Counted from the first letter of the stretch, positions 1 through 13,700 are shown. The stretch is 64,000 nucleotides of DNA from Capitella teleta (GCA_000328365.1 KB311872.1:580094-644093); one strand, 5' to 3'. Translations and numbers: made by a program. The notes: a model not told the origin generated them from the letters alone.

Positions 1-831
1 TTTTCTGGTTGTTACTACTGGCCAATGGATTGAATATTGTTGCTGTTCCATCGATAGCTTCTCGGGAATGCCATTTCTCAGAAAGAGCTCAGATAAAATC
101 CGTTGTTTATTGGGCTTTTATCCAACATGTTTACCGTTCGAACCGCGGCCATAATCGAAAGCAAATTCATCTGCTGATTGAGAATACTGGTAGCTCTGCC
201 TGATGTTCTGGGGCACAATTCTGCTCAAAATATAGCATCAAAATTAGCACGCACATGTTAAGCTAATTGTCATGTTTTAAGCCTCTCAAGCTGTATGCTA
301 TCAACAAGTATATGTTTAGAGAATCAATATCATCGGATGACTTAAACAGCTGATTAAAATAGATCCTGCAGGTGATAAAATGTGTTCCTGGAGGTATCTT
401 TCGGTTTCGCTTGCATAAAGTAAACATATAAATGTTATAACTCCCGAGTGTTATGCTGAGGAAGCATAATAGGATACTCACTACCTGGGCCTCCAATCGG
501 CACTACGTTTCCCATTACGACAGTACATGAAGTTAAATTCCTGATCAGTTATTCCATAACACCAGCAACACACAAAATATCCGAAGTTTGCGAACAGAGC
601 TGTCCCGAGAAGGGAGCTCGGAATCGACGTTGAGGTATATGAGCGCCTGCTACCCGAACAGCGCATGGCACAGAGCTGTGCTTCGAAGCCGAGGTTTTTA
701 CGGGTGCGTTCAATTGAGGGTCCGGTTAATCGGTGATCAAGGGTTTGAGCTCACCTTAATGCACGCTATATTGATTAAACGATAACTGCGGGGCAATGGG
801 TGCACGGGTGAATTACCCTGAATCATAATTG

Positions 832-853
832 AAAAAAAAAAAAAAAAAAAAAA
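832..853. repeat. A22 homopolymer
   Basis: A run of 22 A. It could be the tail of a retroposed copy, but nothing recognisable precedes it. Confidence 0.9.
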
Positions 854-2310
854 TGCAGAGCTGAAAATTAGCATTAAACGTGATTAAAGCAACGCCGATT
901 CGATCCATACTGTGGCAATAAATTGTGTCGCATTAATATCAAGGGTTACATACCGGTCGATAACATGGCTTCTACGAGGGGCCAAATAGGACCCGGCTGT
1001 AGCGACAATGGATTCTTCCTGGTTTGGTATATCCCGGATGTGTATTCAAGATTGCTAATCTCATGGTAATTTATGCCGTTGGATGTGATAGTCGACGATA
1101 AATATACCGATTGTTAAATCATAATACTTGGAATCCCCTCTCTCCATATGAACACATGTTTAATATTGAATATTGATGTAGATTAAAGAAGTAATTTATA
1201 ATTATGCGCATACATTTATATGGGGCCTTTAACCTCGTGTCGCGTAAATGCCATTGATATATTATGATTAAGCAGGAATAATTTAATAATAATGGCTTTA
1301 AAAGGGGCCATAAACGATATCGAATGACGCAGTAGATTATAATGGAAATGTAAACCGAATAGTTCGCTTATTCTCCAGGCCATACAGGTATTTCGCACTC
1401 ATTTGGCCATAATTAACTGATAGCAATCATCGATTCTCAATTAGTACAATGCCAAATTACATTAATTCACTGTCAATAATACAATGCATTCAAATCGCGG
1501 ACACCTTGACCGAGAAGAAAAAATATATACAAAATTCCAAAGTGATTACGAATTTCTAATCGACGACCTGGAACATGATGAAACAATCCCATACTCCTGT
1601 TTCTTACTACATTGGCAACCTGTTAAGAATCAATGGTATACGTCACGGGTGAACTTGCAGAAATGAAGACAAAAATATGGAAAGAACACCAGCCAGCATA
1701 ATAAACCAAAATTAGAATGCTGCATACAAAACTCATCATAGCCTACTCATGTCACCACCAGGAACAGGCTAATCTGATAATTCACACCAATGAAAATGAG
1801 TGAGATAATTAACAATTAAATGAAAGTGAGATAATTAAACGCACCTAAAAGGAAGAGAGTGTTTTAAAAACCTATGATTACGAGATCAAAAATAGCAGAC
1901 ATCCAAAAGGACAATTATTTAATCGTTCGTGAAACCATTCGAATTCAGGTGTTTGATAATTAGACGTTGCAGCATTTACCAATACCGGTATAACTTATAT
2001 AATGATAAATACAACCCTACATTAAATATAGGGCAGTGTACTCACAAGAACCTTCACCCACCTAGATTGCTGATGATTGCTGATTATTTGCACGTGAATT
2101 ACGATGACAATATGCGCACTGAACACCCTGGTTCACAGGTGATTAACCAGTCGAAATATGCAGGTAATTAATCCCTGCTATAATAAGGAATTTATAATCT
2201 ACGTTCAATATCCCCGTATTCAGCAAACACATACTTAGAGCATAATAAGGATATTATAGAGAAGGCTAACCATGCAGGCCTATGGGCCTTTATCAGGACG
2301 ACAGTGTGCT

Positions 2311-2340
2311 ATAATTATATATATTTATATATATAATTAT
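2311..2340. repeat. AT palindrome
   Basis: Thirteen-base arms beginning ATAATTATATATA are inverse complements around a four-base centre. It is a potential cruciform or simple AT expansion. Confidence 0.8.
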
Positions 2341-3282
2341 TATTTTTCCCATTTCCTTTTGATTATACCACTGTAATACGTGTGTGTATGAATAAAGATT
2401 TATATATGGGTACAACCACGATGACATAAAATTCCAATTACAGAACTTGCATTCATTCCTGTTCGTTTTAATTACTCTTTAAATGATTCGATTTTAGAAT
2501 ATGTCGTAACGTTTAAAGATCTCGGTGCATGTAACAATTGACACTACTCTGTCTTTTAAAATGCACATTCAAGGCATTGTATCCAAATGCAACAGAATAG
2601 GTGGTACGATTAAAAAGATTGAAAAGTTAAAAAGTTAAGTGATATATTTTAAAGTATTGAATCACTGGAGCAATGTCTGTCTTTCTAACTTCACAATACT
2701 TCCCCTGATTATAGCAATCCCGAAAGGTGACACGTTGGTTTTAATGCAGTTGAATGCATGAATTCTGAATTGCAACTGCATAAATCATGTCTTAGTCATC
2801 TTGATTTCTGTTCAACTGTTGGTCGCCTCATGTACGTAAAGTGCAATATTCTATTTCTTGAATCCCTCCAGCGGTTTATGACGAACTATATTTGTTCAAA
2901 CACATTTTACCACCTTATATCATAATTCTGTTTCAATCGGTGATTAAAAAAAGTGATTACATGAATATTATAATCAGAAGATGGTTCCCTTTAATGTGGA
3001 TAATTTATAAACGACGACCTTGCTTTATCGGTGCAATGCATTTTATCATCATCTATTAATTAATTAACTTGTACACTTGAACCAGCTCATTTTATTTTTT
3101 CGCCTGTCGAGTTAGCCTCGTGCTTGTGTTTGTTTTCAAATGCATTAAGTTGAATAAAAAAAAACTAAATATAATAAAATGTCAATTAATTATGCTATGA
3201 AGACAACTCTATGTCAATTATAAAATCGAAAAAAAAACTTGACCAAATTGTTGTCAAATTAGCGTGTGTGTTAAAATTACAT

Positions 3283-3325
3283 TGGCAACCATGCTGATAT
3301 CAGCCTGATCTCAGCATGGTTGCCA
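3283..3325. repeat. Near-perfect 21-bp-arm palindrome
   Basis: Arms 3283-3303 and 3305-3325 are inverse complements with one mismatch around a single central base. Each arm carries GGCAACCATGCTGA or its inverse. The outer parts resemble RFX half-sites (GTTGCC). The adjacent DNA is very AT-rich. No longer terminal repeats extend it. Confidence 0.9.
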
Positions 3326-4082
3326 TAATCGAGGATATATTGTAATACAATATATAATAATATAATATTAATTATATAATTATAAGCAAACAGAATATGA
3401 TAATAAACATTGTGCCAATACAGATGATATGCATACACATTGAAGTCACCGTGGCAACGTATATCACCAACAGGATGATTCATTATTAATACGGGAAGGT
3501 AAAGCACAAGACTGCTCTGGGGGCTGGCTGCTGACTGTACGTGAGTCTTCCCTTTAATAAAAAGAAAAGAAGGAGCAATGGTTCGGGGCGGTCGAAGGGA
3601 TCTGTAGCAGGCATTATGCGGCGAGGTTCAGCAGGGATGAGTTTTGGGGCTCCGAATGGAAGCAGTCAAGATTGGAAAGAGACGTGTTAACGAGATGAGC
3701 GTTGATCAATGACACCGACATGTCTGGATCCTTCTCTATATAGCTTGGTATGACCGCAGATCGCTCTGAAACGACATGCTGTGTTGGGAGATAAGCTGTG
3801 AACCTCATGATCTGTGTACAATTTTATAATCTTTAATCCCTTGCCAGAATAAAGCTCGACACAAAATTGACGATTCAATTGAGAAACCTATAAAAGGCAA
3901 AAGCAATTACCCTCGTGGATCTCAAATAGGAAAAAACAGTCGGGGTGTTTTATGGCCCCTGGATGGGCCCTGAATAATTGAACCAAAGACTTAAGCCATG
4001 ATGATGACGCAACACGCGAGGCACGAGGAAAGCAACCATCATGCAGTGCAAAGAAGTTATGAACTCGGAGAAATCTCTGTAA

Positions 4083-4167
4083 TATCATAACGTTCCAATC
4101 CGTTTCACTCAGTACAACTTGTGATCATGAAAGTGCGTTATGAATTTACGAACTAGATGCGTTATGG
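4083..4167. repeat. Dispersed CATAACGCACTT word, cluster 1
   Basis: CATAACG (about 4085) faces AAGTGCGTTATG (4131-4142) in inverse orientation 45 bases apart, and a further GATGCGTTATGG follows at 4156. The same 12-base word recurs in several other places in the window. Confidence 0.7.
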
Positions 4168-5616
4168 ATTTTACAGCAATACAATGCAGCAGATCGGGTT
4201 CAGACACCAGGTTTCCCGTGATGACTGCGGAACCATGGAATAACATTTCAGAGTCAAAGTTCAATAGGTCATTCAGCATGACACGGGTGCCTCTGCAATC
4301 CTGTATACATATCAGCATGCAGGTGCTGCGCAGAACCCTGCTTATTAACCCCCCAACGACATTCCACGTGATAGAGTACACAATAATAAGTCTATAACTT
4401 CATATCAAGGGATATCCCACTGACTAATACATGAAACCATTGTAGGCCTATTGCATACCATTCCCTGAACATCGTTTGCAAATTCCTATAACAGGGCAAT
4501 GATATAATGCAGACCGGCTATCGGAGATAGCCAAAAACCTGACCTACGTCACTGGCAGCATATCCTCTGCAAATCCTAGCAGATAACAGTTTGTTGGTGT
4601 GGAAAATGACTCTCCGATATGAGAAAACGAAGCGATGATATCACATTGATATTTCCATGGGTCAGTCCATGGGAAAGTTGGTCAATATTTACATTTATGG
4701 TAATATTATATGCATGGAAAGAAAATAGAGAGCGGTCAGTTTTAGGACACGCCGAATTTAAATTTCAATATGTGATGTGAACTGCAATTTAAAGCAAGCA
4801 ATCTACCTTACGTGACGTCATAGCTAAATTTGCCCTCGAACCTGCATGATAATTAAGTAGTTTAACCCTTATTGGTCGATCTGGGTGATCACAATAGAAG
4901 TTTATTTTAATGGTCTAATTTGATTCAGATAGTGACTTTGGATCAGTGGACCAAGACTTGGCCATGCAAATATTACGTTTTTTTTTTGGCCATTTGTAAA
5001 GTGTGAACCACGGGGATAACGCTATGCCAAGAAAGGCTCAATAACTAAAATAAAATCTAACTAAAATAATGATCAAGAATGTACAACTTTTTTGAAAACA
5101 CGGAATACATTATGTGCTTATTATTGGGCAAGAACAGAATTGTAGAAGTTTCTACACTTAACGTCTAAAAAATAAAAATAAATACTGAATTATGACCACT
5201 ACACCTAGAGGGTATAGGGTTAGGGGAATACGTATAACTCGAAAAGCAGTCCATTGAGGTACCATTTTCTTTATATACTCTTTTCACTAACATACCAGGC
5301 AAAGTTTTGAATGACATTATGAATTCTTAAGATATTTCTTTTGTATATCACGCATTCTAAGCATTTGAAACAATTCTTTGCATGCCCCAGTGATGGTCTT
5401 TTCACCCAGGATCACTATATGCATTAAAATAGGTCGTTGGAATTAAAATTCCAGGTGGTCACTAAATTGCTCATTCAATATGGTATACCTTAATTGTGGG
5501 TCAATGATATTGAGTGCATACACATACGAATGATTAAGTGCATCAACAACCCACTCAGATTTCCGTATACGTGTAATAACCACTCCGTACCTCTTTAACT
5601 AGAGGCACAGCGGATG

Positions 5617-5629
5617 TGACGTCACGGAA
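5617..5629. promoter_or_regulatory. CRE fused to an ETS-type core
   Basis: TGACGTCA is followed directly by CGGAAGG, a CRE/ETS arrangement common in core promoters. No supported gene is adjacent. Confidence 0.35.
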
Positions 5630-6654
5630 GGAACCTGGCAAAATTGAGATGTGCGTGAGAGAAATTTCTCCGTTTATGGAAAGAGTAGGAAACCTGATTT
5701 GCACGGCATTATATAACGAGCAAGAGCCTAAATATGCCATGCTTAGGAGCAATTTGTCAGCGCTTGGCAGCTTTATTCCATGCTTCTGGATCAACCCCTA
5801 TTATCGCTCAGTCGTCTGGCGCAGTTGACGTGTGTTCGGTCAGCGTTCCAAAACGATGTCGTTCGGATCTAACGGGCGATAATAACAATCGGCTCCAGAC
5901 GCAGTTGAATCATGGGAGCTTGGCTCTGTTTAGAACAACAAAAGGGAGCTCAAAACAGGCACACCTGCTGCCAAAGAATCGGTGAAGCGAGAGAGGGCAA
6001 GCCGGCGCTTATTTGCCGAGAGTTCATGCTGATAGATCACTTGTATTATTCCAAGAAATGATCGTTGACCTTATTGTACGCATCTGATTACGTGCAGTCT
6101 GCGCGTGCCTTGTTTAGAAACGCACCAATGTATTCTTCCGAGGAATGAAGCGAATATGACCGTAACTAAACCGGAAGTATCTAGTCGCACAGCTGGCCCG
6201 CACTAAGAGATTCTATAATAAGGATCCTATTATGGAGTCCCACACAACACAAAGGACATTCGATTCGCGTCGCATTACGATCCACTAGACCAGGCACACT
6301 CTTTGTATTATTTATCTACCCAGAATGAAAACATGCTTCATATTCTGTGAAACCCAAGAATGAATTCCATAATTCCAGCAGCTCAGCTGCGATAAACAAT
6401 TATAGGCATTGGTTTGAAGTAGGTCATTGAAAGATATAGGTCATCTTTCACGTCGTTGTAATTCACGTGCGTTTTGTGGCACCGTATAACACCAAACAAT
6501 GCTCGGTCCCCCGCAAGCCTCATTTCCGCACCAATATGGTGGTGTAAATATGCCACTACCGTGCCAACAGGTTTGATTTACTCGCGTAATGCACCGGAGG
6601 GTACGAAGTTATAGATCCCGCGTCACACCCAGGCGACGACAAAGCAAGGAACAA

Positions 6655-6666
6655 TGCGCATGCGCC
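6655..6666. promoter_or_regulatory. NRF1-type site
   Basis: TGCGCATGCGCC is a full match to the palindromic NRF1 consensus. The surrounding 250 bases are CpG-richer than the region, with a CCAAT word at about 6531. I see no gene starting here. Confidence 0.4.
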
Positions 6667-8858
6667 AGATGAAGTCGCCAAAACTTCCAAGTCTTTTATT
6701 GGTGCCCTAAATCAGAAGTCCGAAATCACAGTCTGGTGGAAATCGACAATCAATGTGCCTTAAGGCAGGGTGATTATCTTTGAATATGATGAAGGACTTT
6801 ACTCGGTAAAGTGGCCAATTACTGTCTAATTGAATACGACTTTGAGGCTGGGAGGTGGGCGGTTCTGGCAATATGTACTCTTTTGCTTTTTTTCCTTCGC
6901 TTTTTTTCTTCTCACTATTGTGGACATGGTCACACGGTCGAGATAAAAGGATGGACAGACTTCTGGTTGATTTCTTTCTCCTTTTTGTTGACTCAAAAAT
7001 TCAAGAAAATAACGAAAACGTTTCCAGTCAGCATGCACACCTGCAACTACGCTATACATGCCTACCTGAGGACTAAATGACAACGAAGCAGACAGAACAA
7101 GGCGTAATAAATAAATACATCTGAGGCAGAACGAGCAGCCAGAATACGTAATGAATCGTGCTCATTTACGACCTCATAACACGTCGCATATATCAGCAAA
7201 GATGTGTAGCCGTGTGAGTCGTCATCAAAAACCTCACACGCGGTCTTGAAAGGGTTTGTTGAATTCGCCGGCCTGATGTGTTTCCGAAGGCGAACAAAGA
7301 CCTCATCAAAGCTCCTCTCCTCGCCATCTCTGCTCTTCACTCGCATGATGAATGAGGCACCGAGCGATTGTCATCAGACGACTCTCTCCACTTCGTAGTT
7401 CCCCGTTCCCCATCTGTGCTCACGACAGCAGCTGTAATCGGCCATTTTCCATGATGGAAATATGCCGTTATACGATAGATGCTACACGGTAACATTCTGC
7501 GATTCTTTACAGTGGTAATTGCTATATTTACACAAGTTGAAGCAGGCATAAGCTTCTGGTAATTAAAGGTAATTCCAGGGACGAGACTTACATAGCAGAA
7601 GGTTGATCCATTAACACATGACATTAAATCTAAATAATAAAATTTGCACAAAGGAATACTAAAATAATTGCACATCAGTTATATCCGAAGAATCCTTCAT
7701 CCGAAATGGACATGCCACGGAGATACAATGGACAACCAGAGCGAAATGAAATCATTTATCGATTGACATGGTCGCAATGGACACATCATTTAAAAGTCAC
7801 ATCATCAGATTTGCGTAAATCTAATGGGCAAATGATCAATGCTGACCATTCAGGTTAAGTTGTTAGTAATGAAAGTGCATAACAGGTAAATCACACTAAT
7901 CAACCCCAATGCATTGTACTCAGTACCAAGTGTCTCAATACCTGTGTACTGTGTCATTTTGGCTTCCACTTAAACGACTCCATTAGCTACAAGAGGTATG
8001 CTTTGTGATAGATGAAGGTCAAGGGATCATTCATTTATTGATGATTCTTACAACACAGCAACAAAACGACCAATGGAGCATTAAACCACAAAGGACAAAG
8101 GAACGGAGGTCGTACATCACTGCCACATTGTTTGCTGGTACACCGTGACCGAGAACGAGGCCAAGAGTTTGGAAGGAAGAAGGAAAAAAAAGCAATAATT
8201 CAGCTCATTGGACCGACAAATAAGCTGTTAATGGCCATTGAAATGATCTGACAGGACTGACACCGTCACCAAATCAAGTATGACGTCTCGCGGGAATGTC
8301 AGAGTCAAGACCTGGAAGTTATAATCGAAGAAAGCTGATGACCTAATTCATATCAGGGTTTGATCAGCTTATCGATTTGGGTATTCCAGTCTCTTAGTGG
8401 AGGTATAATTATCACCATAATAACCCCCGAGATATTCAATGATCTCCTTTTTTGTATTCAGTGATTCAAGATCTAAAGTAAAACAAGCGATTCGCATGCG
8501 ACAGACATCCAGCAACCCTTCTTGAGCGAGGGTGGGCCTGGGGGAGTAGCGTGCACGTGGATTGACAGACGCTGATTGTGGTTGTACTTTATTGGGCCCA
8601 GATCACCCCGTGTGCGCACGCAGCGCTTCCAAGAGACTTGTGAAATTCGATTAGACTGACGACCAATGCTTTCGGGTGAGCGACGAACAGAGGGAGCGAT
8701 AATAAGGGCAGAATCAATCCTCCAGGGGCCTCCGTGCCAATAAACAGGCCACAGACAGATTGATCAAGTGTACTATACGTGTATTGTATAGCCTTTTATA
8801 TGAGAGATTCGTTGACACGCCGAGTCAACGACAATATTGCTGTCGCTTCTGTGGGATT

Positions 8859-8900
8859 CACTGTTGATGTCACCCAACGCACTGTTGATGTCATCCAAAG
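8859..8900. repeat. 21-bp tandem duplication
   Basis: Two adjacent copies of CACTGTTGATGTCACCCAACG, differing at two bases. Confidence 0.85.
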
Positions 8901-10347
8901 CAATGGCTGTCTTCTACAATGGCTCAATTTGTGAGAGGATTTCGACTCAGTTTGAATTCATCTCAAGGGAAGCGGACTCAGCCTCTATATTGGGTGATAT
9001 CGTGATTACGGGCTGATCGAAATCGAATGGTCGAGATTCACAGGAGGCTTATAATACAATGTTCCGCGACCACTTCTAGAATCAGCGGCAAGACTGGCGA
9101 AAGACTAATGCCATTGCTAATGCTGAGCGTCGCAGAGGCCTGGGCAAATCGGGATACGATGAAAGACGAAGTAAATCACATGTGATAGAAGCAATTCAGT
9201 GCGCTGGCAGAAGGCAGCTTGTGATTACATTCATTCAGAACGAAAAAGAAGGAGGAGTGAGAGAAAGTGCCATGGATATGGAGAGTCACTTTGTACGGAG
9301 ATTGCCCCGGCGTATCTCTTCCTGTCAGGACTCCCTGAACACCCTACGCTGCATACGTAAAATACACCTCGTTTGCAATGGTGTAATACTAGTGGTATAT
9401 CCACAAAACTTATTAACAAGAGATTTTTTTACAGACTTGGAATTTCAGAATCAATCTGTAAGCCTAGACACACAGAGTATGACAAATGGCGCCCACTGAA
9501 TGCACTTGGTGCCAGCATTAAAGCTGTCAGAAGGAGACTGGCAATCTGTTGCACGAAGCGCTCGTAACACTTGCCCTCGAGGACCACTTGGTGCCCGGGC
9601 CACTTCACGCTTGGTCGCAGGGTGCTGCCGTGCAAAAGGGTATGACCGTCCAGCGAAACGTAAATAAACGCTGACCAGAGCAGTGCACGCTGGCAATAAC
9701 ACGCTGACTGTTCACAGTTACATACAGGTTTGCAACTTCGGTTGTGAGACATAATATTGAAGAACAAGAGTGTTCGATTAGTATCAGGACAGGTACAAGC
9801 GAGCAAACAATTCATCTAATTGTGCCAATCAAAGGGCGCGCTTCTAAGGCCTTTTACTGACGTTTGATGTCCCATTGCGTGTCGAACCCCCCGCGCAGGT
9901 GGATCTGCCTGTTGTCATCTCAACCCTCAAATCAAGCAATCTTTGATCTGCTATTCCCTTTAGGTCTCTGCTCGCGAAATCAGCGCACGACCCTTTGTGG
10001 TCTCCGCACAGCGAAATCCCAAGAGGAATTTGAAAGAGCTGTCGAAGATAAACAAAGAGATGTCTGTATGCGACTGCTTGTCTCGGTGGGAGACGGTAGC
10101 TGCCAGGTGTGTTTCCCCAGGGTATCGATAGGAAATGAACTTCTTTGTGCATCGATGGACATCACACAGACAGCCCACCTTTTGAAAAGGTTTTCAATCA
10201 AGCAAGAAAAAAACACTCGGTGAATTCATGCATAATTTACTAAAAACATTTCAACTCGATGAAAATACCTGGCTTTTTATTTGCCGGATTTCAGTAGAAC
10301 CCATTAACTAAAAGGTTGTAAAAAAAACACGGGAAGAAATTAACAGC

Positions 10348-10403
10348 AAAAAAAAAAAAAAAAAAAAATGCAAAAAAAAAAAATGCAAAAAAAAAACAAA
10401 AAA
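10348..10403. repeat. A-rich tract broken by TGC
   Basis: Three A runs of 21, 12 and 10 are separated by TGC, followed by a short A/C tail. Confidence 0.9.
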
Positions 10404-11130
10404 CCCACAGCCTTTCAGAATTTGCAGTTGCAAGGTAATTGACTCAGGTAGCACACCTTTGCTTCCGACGGCATCTGCCTTGATCAAAGAGGGTGTTTTG
10501 GCACACTGCTAATCAACGAAATATCCCTGGATTTAGACCAAGTAGCTTAATGATCCAACAGTACTATCGTCACTCGCACAATGTACAATCATGTACTCTC
10601 ATGGATTATTCAGTGCTTCGAAATGAATAGAGCTTTTCGAGACATCAATCGCTGTACAATGTCAGCAGGGCAATTAATCCTTGACACTACATAATGATAT
10701 CAATATAACATTCAAACAATTCAAGTGGGCAAATGTGGCGCACGTGTATGGCCTGGTAGTTGAGTCATTGTCCGTGGCTTCGATTTTTAAAATCATAATT
10801 AACCGTTCAAAGGTTTAGATTTTTTTATACGTACCTCATAATCTCCACGTGTTAAGCTGCATTTAACATGCAGTTGCATCAACTGGGAACACCAGACTGA
10901 CACCCATAGTTTCGTCACAATAAACAGAGATAAGACGCAGGGTAATGCCTCTATTTGATATCTCTCACAAGCAGTCTGCAGCCGAAACAATTCCTGCCGG
11001 CAAAGGAAAGACTGCTGTTTCAGTCCCAATTATCGTTCACCCTACTCGCACCATGTACACGCACAAAGCCATTCTAATCCAATCCTATGTGGCTTCTCGC
11101 TGAACCCTGCTTGCCCCATGCAAATAAATT
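10404..11130. other. Nothing recognised
   Basis: Unique sequence between an A-rich tract and minisatellite array 1, without gene, RNA or repeat signal. Confidence 0.5.
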
Positions 11131-11513
11131 CAAGTCGACACTGAATTAATGCATTCTGAGTACAGTACAGTTTATGTCTGTATAATGAATAAGAAGAATG
11201 CGCATCAATCCAAGTTGATGCTGAATTAATAGATTCTGAGTTCGAGTCTGCACTGAATGAATGGATTTATAGTTCGAGTCGGCACTGAATGAATGGATGT
11301 ATATAGTTCGAGTCGGCACTAAATGTATGGATCTTAAGTACGAGTCGGCACTAAATGAATGGATTTTAAATACGAGTCGACACTGAATAAATGGATTTTA
11401 AGTTCAAGCCAACACTGAATGAATGGATTTATAGTTCGAGTCGGCACTAAATGAATGGATTTATAGTTCCGAGTCTGTACTAAATGAATTAACTTATAGT
11501 TCGAGTCGGCACC
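11131..11513. repeat. 32-bp minisatellite, array 1
   Basis: About nine direct copies of a 32-base unit run from 11211 to 11512, with a diverged outlying unit near 11131-11162. Each unit contains TTCGAGTCGGCACT or a variant, followed by AAATGAATGGAT and then TTATAG or TTAAGT. There are no unique spacers. The first units are the most diverged. The same unit forms array 2, about 1.8 kb to the right. Confidence 0.95.
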
Positions 11514-13280
11514 ATAGACCTAGTACAGTTAGACCACGCATGACACTCGAAACCCCGGCACGCAATCAAGCGTATCGGTAAAGCGGCGGAAAAGTGGCGC
11601 AGAGGCATTTCGTTCCGCCGATGAAATAGGGCTTGAATTAAAGTTCTTTCATATACAAGTAGATTGTTTGTGTTCCAAATGCTTTGCATTATGATTTAAT
11701 CCTGAAGTTTCGAAAGCATGAAGAGTGTTAATTACAATGCATGTGGTTACAAATGAATTTCCGATGCAGAAGAAAAGTACAATATAGACCAAAGAGGTCA
11801 AGATAAAGGTTATTTAGCTTTATTTGAATACTTAAATGACATGAACTATTGATTAGAAATACCTATGAAATTTGCAAGTTATATTCACTCAGTCACAAAT
11901 CAAGTTTAACAGTATTTTGACGGTAATATTGAGTCACTAAATAGTGTGGTGTGATGAAAATGCGTGGTTAAAAGATGGAAGGATATTGGCATATGCTTCT
12001 CCCCAGGGCATTTTACTTACTGTAGCGTAACTTTTCTTTGATAACTCTTCGCAGGGCAATAGACAGCCTTTGGATTTCCAAGCTATGTCGTTTTAATTCA
12101 TCAGCTTTCAACGCAGATTCACTGGCGCCGCTAGAGGAATACCTGTTTAACATTTTCTTTTCATAACAAAGCTCAGTGTCTCGGAAGTTGGTGCTTTATT
12201 GGTGATAAATTCATAAGCATAATTGCAATTAATTTGCAAACGACCAGATTGCCATGTTGCAACCTTAAACAAAGGTGCAGTGACTTCATCTATTTATTTA
12301 TTTAATTATACAGTGCAAAATTATCAATGCCGATCAAATTAAGTTTGTCAGAGGCTTTCCTCCACCGAACCGAATCAATGGAATAGTCATATGAGCGACC
12401 AATTAAACGGTAAAGTAATTTACATGTTAATGACTGGATTACGTCGTTACAAGACGGCATTTTTAATGCTTTGACATCGTTGAGTCAGAGCAAGACTATT
12501 TGGAATCCAAATCTAACTGATACAGGGGGATTAACAAAAATAGATTCTGTTTCCTGCCAATTGCGTTGGTGTTGTTAAGCATACTCTCATGATAATTGTT
12601 GAATCGTTTGAGAAAGTTCTTCTGTTTTGTATAATGACTTGCACACAATAACACCTAATATTATTACTAAGTTGCTGATCTAGTAACCACAAATGGGCCA
12701 GTGCGCCATGCTTGTCGTCTAAATGCATAGCCTCAGCACAAAAACATGTGCACATCATATAATAACACGATGCTTCAGTCATAGTATTACTTGGCTAATC
12801 AGTGTGGAACAAATGATTAAACCGACAAGAAATCAGCAACGATATTCAAAGATTAAATTCCACAACTTTAAAACTGCCATGAACTCTCATGATCTGCTTG
12901 AATATAAAAGTTAGGCCTATTGAAACGATGTGTAACGCATGAACTGCTCAACAAGTCTTCAGAAACTGCCTGAAAACAACATTTCCATAAATGACCCAGA
13001 TTATTAAAAACTATTTCGATGCATTGTTGCTGGATATATGAATAGCTCTTTAATTTCATGAGACTTGAGTGTGAGAGTTGAGTGGATACCTCGCGATATT
13101 TCGCGATATCTTGCGATATTTCGTCATTATTTCCTTGACTCAACAATCTAACCCAGCTGGATAACATGTGAAACTTCCTGTTGCAAGTAACTCAACAATC
13201 TAACGCATCCGGATGACTTAATCCATCCGCGAGGCCAAAATTATAATTGAATGCTTTATCTATATCTTATCATATCTCTG
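11514..13280. other. Spacer between the two minisatellite arrays
   Basis: About 1.77 kb of A+T-rich unique sequence. It contains the 10-bp TCGCGATATT triple repeat near its right end. No gene is seen. Confidence 0.5.
13091..13120. repeat. Three 10-bp TCGCGATATT repeats
   Basis: TCGCGATATT, TCGCGATATC and TTGCGATATT follow one another exactly, giving a CpG-containing motif phased at one helical turn. It lies 160 bases left of minisatellite array 2. Confidence 0.8.
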
Positions 13281-13700
13281 GTCGGCACTGTCGAATGAAT
13301 GGATTTATAGTTCGAGTCGGCACTAAATGAATGGATCTTAAGTACGAGTCGACACTGAATGAATGGATTTATAGTTCGAGTCGGCACTAAATGAATGGAT
13401 TTATAGTTCCAAATCTGTACTAAATGAATTAACTTATAGTTCGAGTCGGCACTGTCGAATGAATGGATTTATAGTTCGAGTCGGCACTAAATGAATGGAT
13501 GTTAAGTTCAAGCCAACACTGAATGAATGGATTTATAGTTCGAGTCGGCACTAAATGAATGGATCTTAAGTACGAGTCGACACTGAATGAATGGATGTTA
13601 AGTTCAAGCCAACACTGAATGAATGGATTTATAGTTCGAGTCGGCACTAAATGAATGGATTTATAGTTCGAGTCGGCAATGAACTAATGAATTTTGAGTT
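13281..13700. repeat. 32-bp minisatellite, array 2
   Basis: About thirteen copies of the same 32-base unit as array 1. Unit types alternate in a non-random order: TTATAGTTCGAGTC, TTAAGTACGAGTCG and GTTAAGTTCAAGCC forms recur. A variant with an extra TGTCG appears at units 1 and 6, suggesting a five-unit higher-order repeat. A rare variant with GTACTAAATGAATTAAC is shared with array 1. Confidence 0.95.

Larger units (their letters stand above)
1..3282. other. No gene seen
   Basis: A+T-rich sequence with short chance open frames on both strands, an A22 run and an AT palindrome at 2311. No RNA gene or conserved motif is recognised. Confidence 0.6.
3326..10347. other. No gene seen; scattered regulatory-type motifs
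   Basis: It holds the first dispersed-word cluster (4083), two full CRE palindromes (4813, 5617), an NRF1 site (6655) and a 21-bp duplication (8859). Overlapping opposite-strand open frames at 9.2-10.2 kb and 7.1-7.7 kb look like chance: their translations have no domain. Confidence 0.5.

Noticed and set aside
3283-3325. microRNA precursor
   Set aside because: The hairpin has a one-base loop and short arms, and lacks the usual terminal loop and length.
5212-5226. Telomere-like GGGTTAGGGG
   Set aside because: Only one and a half units, no array.
11211-13700. CRISPR-like regularly repeated 32-bp units
   Set aside because: The units are directly abutting with no unique spacers, are degenerate, and the DNA is animal nuclear. 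They are minisatellites.
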